Below, one piece after another: positions 1 through 14,110 of a stretch of DNA of 64,000 nt. Location: positions 17,681-81,680 of the forward strand of contig JAJKFJ010021529.1 of assembly GCA_027382625.1 (NCBI GenBank). Reading direction: 5' to 3'. Source of the DNA: Tetmemena sp. SeJ-2015. Its lineage: Eukaryota > Ciliophora > Spirotrichea > Sporadotrichida > Oxytrichidae. Under the pieces are notes generated by a model. The model saw only the letters and a program-made list of their open reading frames with translations, searched no databases and had not been told where the DNA came from. Position 1 is the stretch's first letter, and every line of letters starts with the position of its first letter. Made by a program: the position numbers and the translations under genes.

Positions 1-1704
1 AAGTTTTTAAAAGATATAGAAGCAAGGAGGGAAAATTAAAACATAGAAATTAAAATGTATGAGGCAATTTTAGTAGTTAAATAAATGGTGCAACAACTAA
101 AATTGATCAGAGTTTAACTCAAAATTAATGATAAAGGTTCAACCTATTTTAAATTATAATTTTATTCTTTAAAATTTTTTATAATAGTCGCTATATTTCT
201 AAATGTGTATGACTCCAATAAAAATGATGCTAGCGCATTGAAGAATAATGGAATAAGCTCCTCCTATCTTCGAATTGTAAATTTAACTTCACCCCATAAT
301 AAAAATCAAGAATCATCTAATAAGTGCAGTCCATATTCTCCCACAGCTAAAAATAAAGTTGATAACTAAAATTAATCTGTTGTTGAAGGTTAGAGCGAAT
401 ACTTAACTCCAAAGTCAAAGAAGCCCCCTCTTCATAAACCTTTTATGCACTAATCTGTTATCGTTAAGAATTTATTTAAAAAGATTAGTATCTAAAATTT
501 ATAAAAGATTCTCTCATATTTATCACAACATACTTTTTGAAGTATTTAAAGTTTTTTGTTTTCAGAATTTATTGATTAAAATGCATTTATCAATAACCTG
601 TAAGGTCAGAGAGACTAAGATCCAAAGTCATCTCTCCTGCTAAATATTACAAAGCACATCCCAGCTCAAGATAAATCCAAATCAATCGCAGTCTCAGCCT
701 AAAATTCAATGATAACAACTACTAAATTAATTGACTCCAGCAGATTTTGAATTTTCCTTATCAATTATTTTTGCTAGACAGAACACAGAAGTTGAGAGAG
801 AAGAGGAATTCAGATATGAAATACTGGACGTGCAAGTGTACGTGGTAAATGGCAAGAAAAAGAAGAAAACTAAGAAGAGAAAAATAAGACTAAGAGGGGA
901 TGACAACTCAGGCGCATATGAGGCTTCAACCCGTCAGTCTGAATACGACTTGTACAGTGAATTCAAGGATGAGCAATAGTTGATAAGTGAGTCTTTTAGA
1001 CAAGAATGCCACAGAGATAATTACCAGGAAAACTCCCACCACAAAAACAATAATTCATAATAGAGGAATCAAAATACTGAAATTAAGTCGACTTCCTTTG
1101 TATAATAAACTCCAACATCTAAGACAAGCCAGAAACTCGTACTACTTAGAAATCATTAAATAAAGAGAGTGGAGGAAAGATCAGTAAATCTCAATTCTGA
1201 TAATTAAGCCAAGCAAGTGTAGGCTAATAATGTTTTTACTTCTTCTCAATAACACACAGACAAGTTATTAATCATTTTAGCATAAGTATTATAAAGCCCC
1301 AAGACCCGCCAGTAGTTTCCTTAAAGAAGAAGCAGAGGAGAAGCAGTAGGTTTTTAGAATCCACTGAGCTCCAAAGTCATAGAGAATAAGCAGTAGAATC
1401 AGTTATTGAAGCAAGAAATCAATAGATTAAAATCATAAATAATGACAGAGTTGAAAAGAAGGAGAAGCTAAATCAACTCATCAAGTTTTAGCAGCAAGAG
1501 TTCAAGGCAGATGAAATTATTAATGACAAGAAGATAATTGACTTAAATCTAACGAGCTAAAGAAGCGAGAGTAAAGATGTCAGCACAGAGATTCCTCTCA
1601 AGAAAGTAGATAAAAATCTTAAGCCTCCTATTAAAGAGAAGGACAAAAAACCAAAGAGAGAGCATAACATTAAAAGATAATTTTTTTTAGTTTAAGATAA
1701 GTGA
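1..1704 (+). CDS. Low-complexity, charged protein, 3' part (partial)
   Basis: The stretch is open in the ciliate code in frame 1 from base 1 to 540. It continues in other frames with Q, K, N and S rich sequence, including a lysine block near 858-890, and the last frame ends at a TGA at 1702-1704 after a run rich in Lys and Glu. I recognise no domain. The frame changes at about 540, 730 and 1440, so several IESs or indels are present that I could not place. A 10-bp direct repeat (467-476 and 564-573) brackets an AT-rich piece but does not give a clean frame. The 5' end lies outside the window. Confidence 0.5.
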
Positions 1705-1802
1705 AGGAAGAAATATAAAAAAGTGATAACATAACTTCAAATGAAGTTCGAGGTCCCAGGTCACTTTCAGTTTAGGCTGATTAAAGGCCGCAATTGCGGT
1801 AG

Positions 1803-3469
1803 ATGAATATGAATCACCAAATCAATATATAAATAACAAATAAAGAAAATAGAAATGAAGATCAAAACAAAGCCAGACAAAATATATAAGATGGAAAAAA
1901 TCAGAATACGATTGGATAATTGAAAGTAAAATTGATGACTGATTAATCTTCAAACTTAATTATTCCAAATACCTAAGGAACTGAAGACAAAAATAGTGGC
2001 CAAGTTAAAAATCTTAAACTTCAATAAGATGAAAAATTAAAGAAGTAAAATGCCCTCATCTATAAATAGCTATGCAAATAAATGGGAGACTTTCCAATTC
2101 ATAGACTTGTTTTCAAAAAAGATTTTGCCAGTCTTCTTCAATACTTTAAGTCTGGAGTATTTAACTAAGAGCTCGTAGATGAAAAAGATTCCAGGGGAAA
2201 TACACCAATTTTATTAGCGGCCAAATTATCTCCAGAAAGTGACGACTATCTCAAGGCTGTGAACTTTTTCTTTGATAAAGGGGCGAATGGAAAGCTCAGA
2301 GATGGCTTTGGATGGTCTTTAATGGATGAAGCAATTAGCTAATAAAACACAAGATTATTGGCCATAGTTTTTGATCAGCTGAATAAGAGAAAGAAAGAGC
2401 GTTGGGAAAGGAGTAAAGTTAATATTTTCAAAAAGCTGTAACTGATTCCAGACTTTTACTTGGAGTTGCACTGGGAATGCTAGTCAAATTGGATTCCCTT
2501 TCTTAGCAAACTCGCTCCAAATGACACTTATCAGATCTGGAAAATAGGTTCATACTTGAGATTAGACTTTTCTTTGGTGAAATTTTCCAAGCTCTCTTAA
2601 AAGAGAAGACGCATGTCTATTCTGTTCCGAGATACTAGAGATGTTGATGATGAGCATAAGAACATAGATATCATGTTAGTAAATAGAGACAGACAAATTC
2701 TCGTAAACCCTCTTGAGGATCTGGACATGGATGAGAAGCTAGCAGTTTTAACTGATATCATTAACTCACATTTAATATGTTCATTCCTATTCCGCTTTAT
2801 TAGTTTAGCTTAACTCAGATCCTACTCAGAACGAGCTGAATATAGCCGAATAAGAATGGAAGGAGTGCACTAATTACAAGGGAGATATAATTCAAGAGGT
2901 GATAAACGATTACAAATGTAGCAAGTACAAAGTCTCAGTCAAAGCGCAAATGCAATAGAGAAAGAAGATCAATAAAAAATTTGACTACAGCTATGATGAA
3001 TACTTCTCAAACGAGTAGCCACATGAGGAGGAAAAATAAAAAGTTACTAAAGTTGCCAAAGACGTTAAAAAGCATATAGAGAGCTACTTATGGCTGTCTT
3101 AAGAGTTTCCTCTCAAGATTTAAAGCTTCCTTACAGTGCTTAAAACTTTATCTCTAGGTGGAAATGCTGGAATGTCAAAGATCAAGGACTTTATGAAAAA
3201 TGATAATTTAAAGCAAACCATAATGTAGAACGGATTTCCAGTGAAGATTCAAATTCCCATTTAACTTAGCATCAAAGCTAACGTCACTTTCAACAAGCTT
3301 TGTCATTTAAGAAATGTTTTTTAAGTTTAGATACTTGGAGAATACACCATAAGCAATCAAGGAGACTTTCAAGATTCCCGAGGATTGCAAATACATAAAT
3401 AGAAAGGAGGGAATGAAAACTCTCGAAAATAAGAAAAAGAGGCTAGCCTTTGCAAATCTTGCGACATGA
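1803..3469 (+). CDS. ANKRD13-family ankyrin / GPCR-chaperone domain protein
   Basis: ANKRD13 proteins bind ubiquitinated membrane cargo, and the GPCR-chaperone domain is their hallmark. From ATG 1803 the frame runs through a Q/K-rich leader of about 95 residues, then an ankyrin-like stretch with GNTPILLAA (about 2190-2225). The chaperone core follows: WIPFLSKLAPNDTYQIWK, then LRLDFSLVKF, MSILFRDTRDVDDEHKN and, after the IES at 2769-2817, WLSQEFPLKIQSFL and NGFPVKIQIPI (near 3230-3260). These match the family order. The 3' end reads TFKIPEDCKYINRKEG and stops at TGA 3467-3469. That tail is in a different frame from the preceding residues, so a second small IES or indel lies at about 3300-3365. 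No ubiquitin-interacting motif is obvious. Confidence 0.85.
2769..2817 (+). other. IES, pointer TTAACTCA, 49 bp (ANKRD13 gene)
   Basis: The 8-bp repeat TTAACTCA sits at 2761-2768 and 2810-2817. Deleting one copy plus the insert joins LAVLTDI directly to INSDPTQNELN and restores the frame that reaches the conserved chaperone C-terminal half. This is the longest pointer I resolved. A 25-nt GT-AG intron inside the insert would also keep the frame, so splicing is the alternative. Confidence 0.8.
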
Positions 3470-3573
3470 ATCTAAAATTTTTATCTATTTTAAAAGTTTC
3501 AAATTTTAGTCTTAATTATAAATTTCCTATTCCAATAATAACCCTCTTTATATTTCTTATTGGTCTAAGAACT

Positions 3574-6500
3574 TCAGGCTACATTTCTGATTTAGTTGTC
3601 CCAGGCCTGTTTTGATTTATTATATTTTAATTATCTCTGGCTGCTTCTCAATATCATATACAAAGTTTTACTTATTTCTAACTGTTTGCTTTGACAAAAT
3701 TGACATCTTTCTAGAGCCAGCCTAAAGAAGATTTATTTAAACAGAACAATAGTTACCACAGATTAAGCTCTACTAGTCATTGACCCTAGGAAATTAGATT
3801 AATTGCTCATCCTTCTAGAATCTTTATCATGTATACAAATATTATAAATTTAAGCTCATTGTATAATAAAGTATCTCCCTTTTAATGTTTAAAAATGGGC
3901 TTTCATTCGATTCTATTAAAATGAGAATAAAAGTATCCTTACTATCAGTTAACTAGTTAGATTAAAACTTCTGATCGTTAAGTTGTCTTCTTTGCATACC
4001 TTAACTTTTTGGAAATATAGGATCTAGATTGACCTTGGTAGGGGTACTCTATCCTATGGTCTCTGATTCTTGACTGTCAATTATTTCTAAGCCATAAATT
4101 GAGGGCCTTCCATTGTGCCTATTATTTACTTTACTCTATCCCAAAAGCAGGATTTAAGGCTCAGAAGATATGCTTTGTGCATTCCCCTTACTGGACGTTT
4201 CATTTGGATTTGTATATATGTATTGTGAATTAGATATTAGGATGACTTTGATTATCCGATGATTTGCCGCTATTAGGCCTTGAAGGATCCTTAAGTTTGA
4301 TTTGCATAAGTGGCTGGTATCCACTGTTAGAACCTCTTCTCAGGAGCTTTGATAGCAAAGACTAGGGTGCTTGATAAGCCTAGGGAAGCTGAAGCTAGTT
4401 TTAATCTTGCGATGGCTGCTATTCCAGACCACTTTGCTTCAATAAAAACTTCATTTGAAGTTGCTCACTGAATTTCTTCAAAGCATCAGATGCGTATTCT
4501 TAGGAATTATTCCTGTCCAAGACTCTTATAGGGGCAGGAGTTATAGGTGCTGTTTAGGCTTATATAGGTACTTAATGAGAAAGAGAAAATTAATTCAGAA
4601 ATCAAATATACTGAGCTCGCTTATTGTAAATTAGGTTGAGCGGCTGGAATATTAGCTGGAGTGGCTAAGATTCCTCTTTTCTTTAGAAAACTGAGAAGGC
4701 CTCCTAGAGTAGGTGGCGCTGCTGATTATGTAGTGTTTGATTCTGAATTCTACTAAACAGCAGTTATTGAAAGTGCTTAATTTATTTCAAGAGTAAATAA
4801 GTTTAGTTAGTGGTAAGATTCAAGAGCTCTTTTTCTTTAGATTAAAAGTTATACTTGTAAAATTCTCCCTTCTCATATATAGTGAGCCAGGAGTTTTCTC
4901 TCATGTATTTTTCAAGTTCTTCAGAGCCCCTAACCTCCCTTTAAATTGCTTCTACTCGTTTCTTTCTCTATTCTTTAACTAGCTGCTTGAAGAAAAAGTT
5001 TTTAATCTATTCTAGAGGGATGTCGTTCTGTGTTTTTTATCCCTTATAGTCAGCCTAATTTGGATTAGGGTGCACCAAATATTCTTGGGCTATCCACAGT
5101 AAATCAGTTTCCCTTTGAGCAAGGACTTTTATGCCAAGCTTAGAAATATTTATAATAGTAATAAATTAGTTATTTGATTTAACTTTTAGGATGTAAATAG
5201 AATAGAGTCGATATTTAGTGATTAAGTGAATTTAGTGCAGAGTTTAAGCTAAACCAATTAAAGTTTTATTTTTCTTCCTAAAATTGTCCATTAAGTTTAC
5301 TCTTTCGTACAAGACAGCTCACCTAATGTTTGTACGAAGTAGTTGTATAGGAATCTGCTGAATCCCTCTAGTTTCTCTATATTAATTTCATTTTCCTCAT
5401 CGTCATCGAACACTTTTATCTTTTTAACATATCAATAAAATAAAAAACTGCTGCTTATTTTATAGTATAAATTATAAATCTTGTTCATGAACGTATAAAA
5501 CTCGACATCTTCGATGAGAATCTCCAGTTCTGTTGGCTAATTCTTATCAAATTAGCTGTAAGACATCTTCGAAATAGAATTCTCCTGCTATGATATTCTG
5601 TTCAACTCTCTTATTTATGAAATATGCTCTGTACTTTTCCTCTTATCATGAAATATAAAAGTGAATTTAATCAATTTATGCAATATGTTGGACTTTCTTT
5701 TTTCATCTGAGGTTATTTTCTAAGGACTTGAGCCTCCAAAATAAGATATAAAACTTTCATGTATAAAATTGAACATATCTATTTTGCTCTCGTTTCTACT
5801 ATCCATTTCTTCGTCTACTCTTTCTAATTAGCTTATCATGAAATTCTTCCTCTTCTTTTGAATCTCTACCATAGTGCCTGAGTTTGACCTATGCAGACCT
5901 TCATTAGCGTCTGGATCGTTATCTAGAATAAATTGAGAAATCCCTTTTCTCCCAGATGTATTCAGGTCTCGCATTGAGCCATGTCTTTACTTTGCAAGGA
6001 TGCTATTCATAAATAGACAGTAATTATTTGCGCTAAAATAATAAAAACTTGTGAAAATAACATTCTTGGATTACAATTCTAAATCTTCGAAAAGTATTTA
6101 AGTGGAGATTCTACTGAGCGGCTATTGATTTCTGTCCTTTTCTGTTACTGGACTAATTTAACTAGATAGCTAAAGTTGAACTTGATATGGAGATCGGACT
6201 TCGTCAGCCCTTCTAGTACTCTACCTAGAGCTTATATTCAAACCGATAGAAGATCTTCTCTTTAGTGATGACTCTTTAATTGATTTTAAATCAGAGGCTT
6301 CTCTCGAATGAGAGAGAATGGAATTTCTCATGTGATCGGAGGAGTCTTGAATATACGCACTCAATTCAGATTTCTATCGAAGTAACAAGGCGGTCTCAAT
6401 TATTTTATAGCTAAGCTAAAAATTTGAATAAATTCTTAGAGAAAATACAAATCAATCAATAATCTCTTCGAATTCATCATAGAAATGATTGTCACTGAAT

Positions 6501-9500
6501 CTCTTGTCAGCAAAAGCAAACTTTGAAGAATGTTTGCTAACCTCTCGATGCCTTTTTAACTCTTCTTCCATCTCCTTCTCAATAAATTAAAAAGGGGTCT
6601 CTATTCTTTCCAATTCGAGGGCATAAGCTGAATCCTCCAGTCTAGAATTAGCCTCCTCTATTTTTGAAAAGAACGAGAATGAAGACTCGTTACCCATTGA
6701 TTACTCAGAGCTGCTGTTTTGTTCCTCTTGCTCTCTTAATATTTCACTTATGAAGTCTATATCTTCTTGACCTTTCGCAGAATCAGTGGCCCCATTATTT
6801 GAGTATGAAGAGGGATCTCACTTTCAAAAATATTACCATGATTTATCACAATAAAAATTAATCTTAAGAGTTAACTCTGAGCTACATCATCTTGAGTTTG
6901 ATTATCTTCTTTTTGAGATTATCCTGAGTCTTTGAGATATTCTATTGCTGCAAGATGATTCTTCTGTATCTTTTAATAAAGAAATTAGACTCACTTATCA
7001 TCCTTAACTTATTTTGGATCATCTTGTTTTCAAGTCTCTTTCTTCGTGCTTCTATGGTTTCATCTTATGAGAGAATATCATGCTCGCTTGGCTCCCTAAG
7101 CTATCAAAGCCCACTAAATGCTGATCTAACTCCTCTTATCCCATCACCTATTATTCTTCCTAGTAAAAATTCTATAGATATTCTAGTTAACAACTTCATC
7201 TTAGTCTCCATTTATAAGAAATTCAGGATCCTCTACTATGGTTTATATTTGATCATTTTGATTTCCTTAGCCTGGCTTGTATGTGAAACTATCATCAGCT
7301 GGCTCATCTTCATCCTCTCTATTTTCCTCATCTACCTGCGACAATGAGTCTTCTTAATAAATTTAGAACAAAAAATTATCAAAACTTATAACCTTCTTCA
7401 GATTCATCGTCCATTGAAGCAAAGTTCTTCTATTTGTCGAAAGTAGTGTCTTCTAAAGACTAATTATCTAAATCGTCATCATCTTCTAAGTCTGAAACAT
7501 CATCAAGACCAAGCTATTCTTTAAGCTGCTTTTTGAGTTACTCTTACTTTTTACTTTGGTTGCTCTCGACTAGCTCCTTCTCAATTAGTTCAAGTTCTTG
7601 CAACTTATCTCTTGTGTCCTCATCTTAGATTGCCTTTGTAATGAGCAGTCGAAGCTTCTTCCTGATTCTAAGATCACTGACTCCTATTACAGCTTTGGTC
7701 TTCTTGATTCTTTCAAGGATATCATATTTAACATTGTGTATATAAATGAATAGGAGATTTGCATATCATCTTCTTTGGCCTTAATTTTTTGCTGATCATT
7801 CATAATTGGTATGTTATTCTGCATGATCTTACCTCCAAATGCCTTGCTAATTCTATTTAGAACGTTGATCTTCCTCACCATCCTATCCATCGTTTGCTTT
7901 CTCTAATTAGATTTCTCTCTAATCATAAATCTACTAACTATTATTGCATAGTATAGTCCATATATAATCAAGTTGAGGTCTTCGTCTATTTTTTGCTAGA
8001 TTTCCTCTCTTTGCAAGAAAAATTCATCTGAAAGCTCATAAGGCCAGGAGAACATCCACTGAATCAGCTGCTCCTTTGTTACCTAGTTTTCTAAGTCAAG
8101 TTCCTTAATCACTCTAATAAAATATCATTTGTGATTTTAAGATTCTCTATCTAAGAATCCCCTCTCCTGAATCAATTTCCTAATTTTAATGTCCTAATCT
8201 TCCTCTTCTGATTCACTGCTCTCTTCAAAATTATCCTCTGCTGCCACAGATTGCAAAATTAGTCTGTCAACATATGCAGACGAGTATTGCTTAAAAATAG
8301 ATATCTATATATCAACTTGCTTAAGTTTGAGATAGTTTTCCACTTTCTTGAGTGCCTTAATTTAAGCATTAGTCACTACATACTACTCAACAGCAGTGTT
8401 GGTAACTTTAATCTCTTCTATCAATTTCCTCAAATCTCTGAGAAAAGGATAAACCGTGGAGATCTCCTTGCTGTGCTTTTCAATCCAATAGTAAGGACCT
8501 TCAATAGTTTGTCTGAAGATCCAGACTTTCGGAACTTCAATAGGAACAACTAGAATCTTATCTTTGTCTACTTCAATTTGCTACTGATAGACTAAATCTG
8601 CCTACTCTTGCTCGAGGTATTTTTGAGAGAGAAATTCATAGAGCGTCTTATAGAGGTAGGTATCTCTTTGAACTGAGAGTCTACACTGTTCTGCTAGTGC
8701 CCTGATTTCAGAGTCAGTTAATCCTAAAACACAATCAGGAATTTTGCTATAAAAATGTATTTAACTTACTCTTTTCATGAATCTTAAGTGAGAATTGCGT
8801 TTTAAATACTGATGCAAAGGCTTCCATTTGCTTAGCAAGCTTTTCCTAATCATATTAAAAGACTTCGTCCATAGGTTTATTTTCAGTGTTTAGAGTTTCT
8901 GTTGCAAAATCACACAGATCCTTGCCGTTGCATTTATAGATTCTACAAAGATTATCCATGAATTTTAACTCCTAAGTCGCTAAGGAGACTTTATTCCTCG
9001 CTGATGCTCTTCTTGTGTTGTTTTTATTAGCTCCCGATTACTTTGGAGGAAAGAGAGAATTTACTCCGAAATTAGCGTTCACTTTGTCTATCCTCCGCTT
9101 GTTAATGAGTTTAATGATGAAGAGAGTGCTAGGATGAAAGTTGAATTAGGAATTATTCTCCAAGTCGATGTAAACTATGTTGAAAGCCTCTCCTAATAAC
9201 TCAAATGACTCATTCACCTTATCGTTTTGCAATTTCTTCCAAAAAGGTGGAATCGGAAGGCAATTTATCATTCTGGGAATCCAAAGCAGGTCCACCTCAG
9301 TTCTCAAATCCAAATTAAATCTTAAACCCAGTTTCACCAAATCTTCAGGAGTTATATTAAAAATTTAAGCTTTGAAATTGAGTTATTTGCAAGAACTTAA
9401 TGGCTTTTAAGGAATCTAGGAGGGTCTTTGATATCAAGTCCGACTAGTTTTTCATAGAAATTTAAAGCTCTACCTAAGCTCTAGATTTCTGCCATTTTTT

Positions 9501-10402
9501 AGAAGTGGTCTGAGGATCCTTGATTTAGCACTTGCATCATGCTTTTAAAATCCTCTATTTCTTTCTTGCCATAAACCTTACTCTCTATTATTTACTGATC
9601 ACAATTTTAGAGATTGATAATAAGTATTTCAAGCATAATTAATTTAAAGAGCTAAAAATCCTCTGGTTTCTTGACTAGAAAAGTGGCTCTTCGGCTTCTC
9701 ATAGCTTGCTATTATTTCGCAAGTTTCTCTGCTTAGCTGTTGATTTCTAAATCCTCTTTAATCTAGGATTTAAACTTTCTCCTATTTTTGACTATCTTAT
9801 TAAACAGCTTTAATTGAATAAAGACATGAAAATTTAATAGAATAAATAAGCTTCCTGTAATGATTCAAGAAAGGATGCTTTGTAGTAGTGATGTTCAATT
9901 GCTCGTTGTGATAATAGGCTTCTCCCATTAGCGAGTTTTCCTTAACCCATCCGATTGGAAGTTCTTGAGTTAGAATCCTTTTTAAAAACCAGAAGTACTG
10001 TACATCATCGTTCTCCAAGTCATATCCGATTCCATTTGCGATACTCATCACTTCCTAAAATGAAAATCTTAAAAATCTACTTAAACTTACAGGCATAGGG
10101 ATTGAGACATTTTTATACTTGACCTTTGCGAGTGCTTGCTGACTTCCTTGGCTTGGCACTTTAAGTTTCGTCATAAAACGCAACACCTCATACGTTCTAT
10201 TTCTAAGTGGCACTCTCTGATGCTTGAGTGTACTCTTGTTAGGATCAGCCAAGTTGAACTTAGCCACAGAGTTCTTTTTTACTGGGACAGAGGATTTGGA
10301 AATGTCTGTTGAGTTTTGCTGAAACTAATGCTGCTACTGCATGGACATAGAATTCTAAGGAATCTATGAATTCGAAGACTGCCGATTGTACATTGGCCTC
10401 AT
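3574..10402 (-). CDS. Long WW-domain, coiled-coil protein (CEP164-like N terminus)
   Basis: The start is ATG at 10402, followed by a Q/S-rich leader and then ...VAKFNLADPNKSTLKH. A clear 36-nt GT-AG intron (10055-10090) joins it to a helical stretch and a WW-like motif, LPIGWVKENSLMGEAYYH followed by THKHP-type residues (TTTKHPFLNHYRKLI) near 9840-9930. That arrangement is seen at the N terminus of CEP164 and related centriolar or flagellar proteins. Downstream are long charged helical segments (for example EDFKSMMQVLNQGSSDHF, LQPVWIFRQTIEGPYYW-like text near 8500) and acidic low-complexity near 7430-7500. A second likely intron is at 5278-5322. The frame appears to continue to TGA 3574-3576. 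Many frame changes imply IESs I did not resolve. It may be two genes; the part below about 4600 is least secure. Confidence 0.6.
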
Positions 10403-10501
10403 TATATCCCGATATAAGTATTCTTAAATTTAAAAAAGAAGCAGAGTAAACTGCTTCTTAATAGAATTAGTCTACTCACCAAACTGAATACTTTAATCAC
10501 A

Positions 10502-13500
10502 ATGCTTAAAATTTTGGAAAATGTGCGGATTATGAAATTAATAAGTGAAATGAAACCACCTATAGGGAAACTTAACAGTTTAAAGTTTGCAAGAGATAGT
10601 CCTCCTCCAAAGAATGTTCTTAACTCCACACAATAAAACTAATAGCCTCCTTTGCTAGACTTTTCTGGCCAAAAGTCAAATGAAAACTTCTCTAGAACAA
10701 CTTCTGCCTTTGCTTTGAGAGATAAATCTCCAGCTAACTTGCTTAGTATTGACAAGAGAACTTTTTTTTATAATGAAATAGTTGTATGTTTTAATAGATC
10801 TCAATCTACGAATCAACAGATAAATGAGAGAGTATTTTCTTAGTAGAACCAAGGAAATCTTACAACCAAGAATTAGATGCCTATTTTAAACTTTTTAACT
10901 AGTAGATAAACGATTCCTAAGCTTCTAATTTGCCTCCAATCTCACAGCAAGAATCTCTTTCAACCAAGAATCATAACAAGAGACTAAGCCAAACTTTTAC
11001 GAATATGAATGAACAGCTTAGAAATATTGGGTTGATGAATAACTACAGCAGCAATGAAATAAATCAGCTGAGTTATTCTTAATAGTTTGAAGTTTCTGGT
11101 TAGTAGACATTGGGAGGTTCTAATACTTAAGGCATGAAGAAAGTTCCGCTGGGAACAATTAAGAGCCACAGCTAAAGCAGAGATAGTTTCGTTTAGGCTG
11201 AGTCATAGCACAGTCGTTCGTAGCATAGAAGATAAAGCACGGGGTAGGGAGGAGACATGACAGGAAAGAGTCAATATGGTGTCAATGGAATAGTCATATA
11301 AAATTTGGATCAGACGATTAAAGAGTTTAGAAATACTACAATCTAATATCATTTATTCATAGATTTATTAAACGAATTAAATTAATTTTTGGCTTTGTTA
11401 AATTAAAACTAGACTAGTTGTGAATAGAGAAAGATATGAATGATATTTAAATAACCTAAATGCAATATATCTTAAATTTTCAACTTTCCTAAGCTTGAGC
11501 TATTTAATTTAGTGCATAATAGAATTAATTTCCGCGGCAAAAGGAAATTATATTCTGTTAAATTATGGAATGAATAGTAATGTACCTTAAATATTTCATA
11601 AATCTACTTTTACTCACAAATTAATTTATTAGATTATCCAATAAAATTCTATTTATATTAAATTTTGTATCATAAGTAAGAGTTTGCTGTATAATCATTT
11701 GTAGAGCCTTGAAAAGGCAAAAGATAGAAGAGTTAGAAAAGCAGAAGTTAAGATTAGGAGTCATCAGAGAAAGAGAAAAAGCTAAGGTGAAAGTGGATAG
11801 AGTTGAGATGGACATGTTCAAGATGAAAAAGATCAATTTAAACCACTTTTATAAAATTTAATGCTCTTTATTCAATGAAGTTCTTATAGCAGCAAATGAT
11901 ATGAAGGAGAGGATTATCTCTAATTTAAAATAAGAGGTCATAGAGAAGCAAGTTACAGTTGAAGATTTACAAAAGAAATATGACTCAGTCCAAAATTAAA
12001 TATCCTCCTCTTTCATGTAATTAAAAATGAGCTAGAATTCTACAAGCAGTCGATGGGATCATACTATTTCAGCATTTATAAATTTAAAGCATATTTAAAA
12101 AGAAGTACAAGGAGTACAGAGCAAAGCAGACACAAAACTTGAAGAGGAAAGTTGAGGTCATGAGGAATTTAGACTTCAACATTATGTTTGAGAAAATATT
12201 CCCACAGTCAAGTAAGAAAAAATGCTTATTCCAATAACTGTACTGTAGTGACCACAAGTCAAAATATGTCAATGACCGCGCCAAATGAAAATTAAGATCA
12301 GGAGAATATGTAAGATGCGGAAAACACTGTTGACTAAAGTCCCCCAAGAAAATTTGAGCAGATCGAACATCAATTCTCGCAAAATTATTAAGAGAATCTG
12401 GGACTCAATCAAGATATTTAAGATTAAGGTCTTTATATATTGGAGATGGATAATAAGAAAATGAGGATGAAGACGACCCTTTGGCTATTTAGAATGATAG
12501 ATTTCTCAAAAAATCTACTTTCTTGAGAAAAGAAACTCCTGCTGATCTTCTTTCTGTGAAAGCTCAGCACAAGAAATAGCTTCTTGAGACTTCACTGCCT
12601 AAAAATAAGCTAAATACTCTCTCAAATTTCAAAATAGGACTCTCAAAGGTAGGAAGTTTAAGTCCTTCTCGTGGTGATGGAGATCAATCTAAGCTATTTT
12701 TCTATTTAATAAATAATGAAATCTACCTCACATAACGTTGTGAGACACGCTTCTATCATATCAGTGAAAAATTAGACTAAGGTAAAGAACAGTGCAAGAT
12801 CTACTCGATCAAATAAACTTGGAGTTTCATGTGATAAAGGCAATATAATATTGATATCAAAAGAGCAACTAAAATCATATCTAAATCAAAAGAAGTTCAA
12901 TTAGGATGATAAGCTTGCCTCAATTTTAAGCTACTTCAACGAGTTGAAATATGCTCTATACATCCTCATAAATTTGAGAGATATAAATTCCTATATTCAT
13001 CAGCTTACTTACTGCAAGACTATTGAAGAATGGAAGCTTTCTCTAGAATTGAATTTGCATAAATACACTGACTGCTAGTAAACTTTCATTTTTCAAGTAA
13101 AGAATCAATACAAGAAAAGCATAAATGACCTGCAATTTGAGGGAGAGACTCAATTTTAGAAGAAATTTGTGATTCCTTTTAGTTGCTCAGGTCTAATTAA
13201 GAGAGCAATAAAGCAGTAAGAATACGTTACAGAGTCATTCATCGACTCCACTTCTTAGTTCTACGTAATGATGAAAGATAGAGCAAACTGCTCGGTAAAA
13301 AATGCAACTGCCATCCCGATATATGTGAAAGATGAATTCGAAGGAAACTAAGAAACCTACTGATTTGCCAGCATATGTTGTCTTGCTTTGTAACAAGAGA
13401 CATATTGATTCTTTTACTCAAAACACTGCTGATGAAATCAAGATAGCTTTAAAATTTGACCTTATAAATTGTAAATAGCCTAGGTAGCCACTGATTATTT

Positions 13501-14110
13501 TGGCAGTGTTGTGAAGTTTTATTAAAAGCTGGATCATTTCAACTACTTAGAACTGAAATACAGAGACATGATTAAGTTTTAGCTTGAGATGAATTAAATA
13601 TCGACTTAAGCTGCACTAATAGACTACTTCTGTACGAAGTCCTTGCCAGAACTATTTCCGATCTACATGAATGACTTCGTAGTTTATATAGTACTCAACA
13701 ATAATGCAGAAGCTCAAACCGATAAGTTAGAGGAGTTTAGGATAATGAGAGTGAACAATTTCGATCTTTGCTAAAGGGAGGGTAAATTCAAGGGGTTTGA
13801 GCTATTTTCATAAATTAGCGAGGCAAAGAGAAAAGACTTGCAATTTTAGCCAGACGGGTTAATAGGAGAAGCTCTGATTAGGTAGCAAGACTTTGTATTC
13901 ACTTCTACAACTCAGGTCTCCAAACTGAATACACAGATAGACTTAGATGCCATCAAAGATTTTGTAATTTGCACTAAGTGCATCAAAGCCAAGCCATCTA
14001 CACTCATCACTAACAAATATGGGTCTATAAAAAAAACAGTTTTAAAATAAAAATATGTAACTATTACTAATCTTCTAAAAGTTAAATGTTTTAGACCTTA
14101 CATTAGATTT
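10502..14110 (+). CDS. Coiled-coil protein with GAF-like domains
   Basis: The ATG at 10502 opens a Ser/Gln-rich N-terminal region that runs with frame changes to about 11440. A strong coiled coil follows (KIEELEKQKLRLGVIRERE near 11720-11780), then a second helical block and, from about 12690, two segments that resemble GAF domains. The better one, at 13740-13960, contains a G-F-E-L-F...PDGLIGEAL pattern followed by a DFVFTSTTQ strand, as GAF folds have. Ligand specificity cannot be told. The stop is not certain; coding quality is lost after 14,050. AT-rich gaps (for example 11330-11690) are probably IESs. I infer a signalling or scaffold role only from the GAF-like fold. Confidence 0.5.

Noticed and set aside
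467..573. 10-bp direct repeat AGAATTTATT around a 97-bp AT-rich piece
   Set aside because: It looks like a pointer pair, but excision gives a less convincing frame than leaving it. Kept only as a note in the gene entry.
6300..6800. Viral or bacterial insertion
   Set aside because: Codon usage and TAA/TAG-as-Gln reading are the same as in neighbouring genes.
6955..7347. 130-codon standard-code ORF on the plus strand
   Set aside because: It is the antisense of the WW/coiled-coil gene; its hydrophobic translation reflects Glu/Asp/Lys-rich coding on the other strand.
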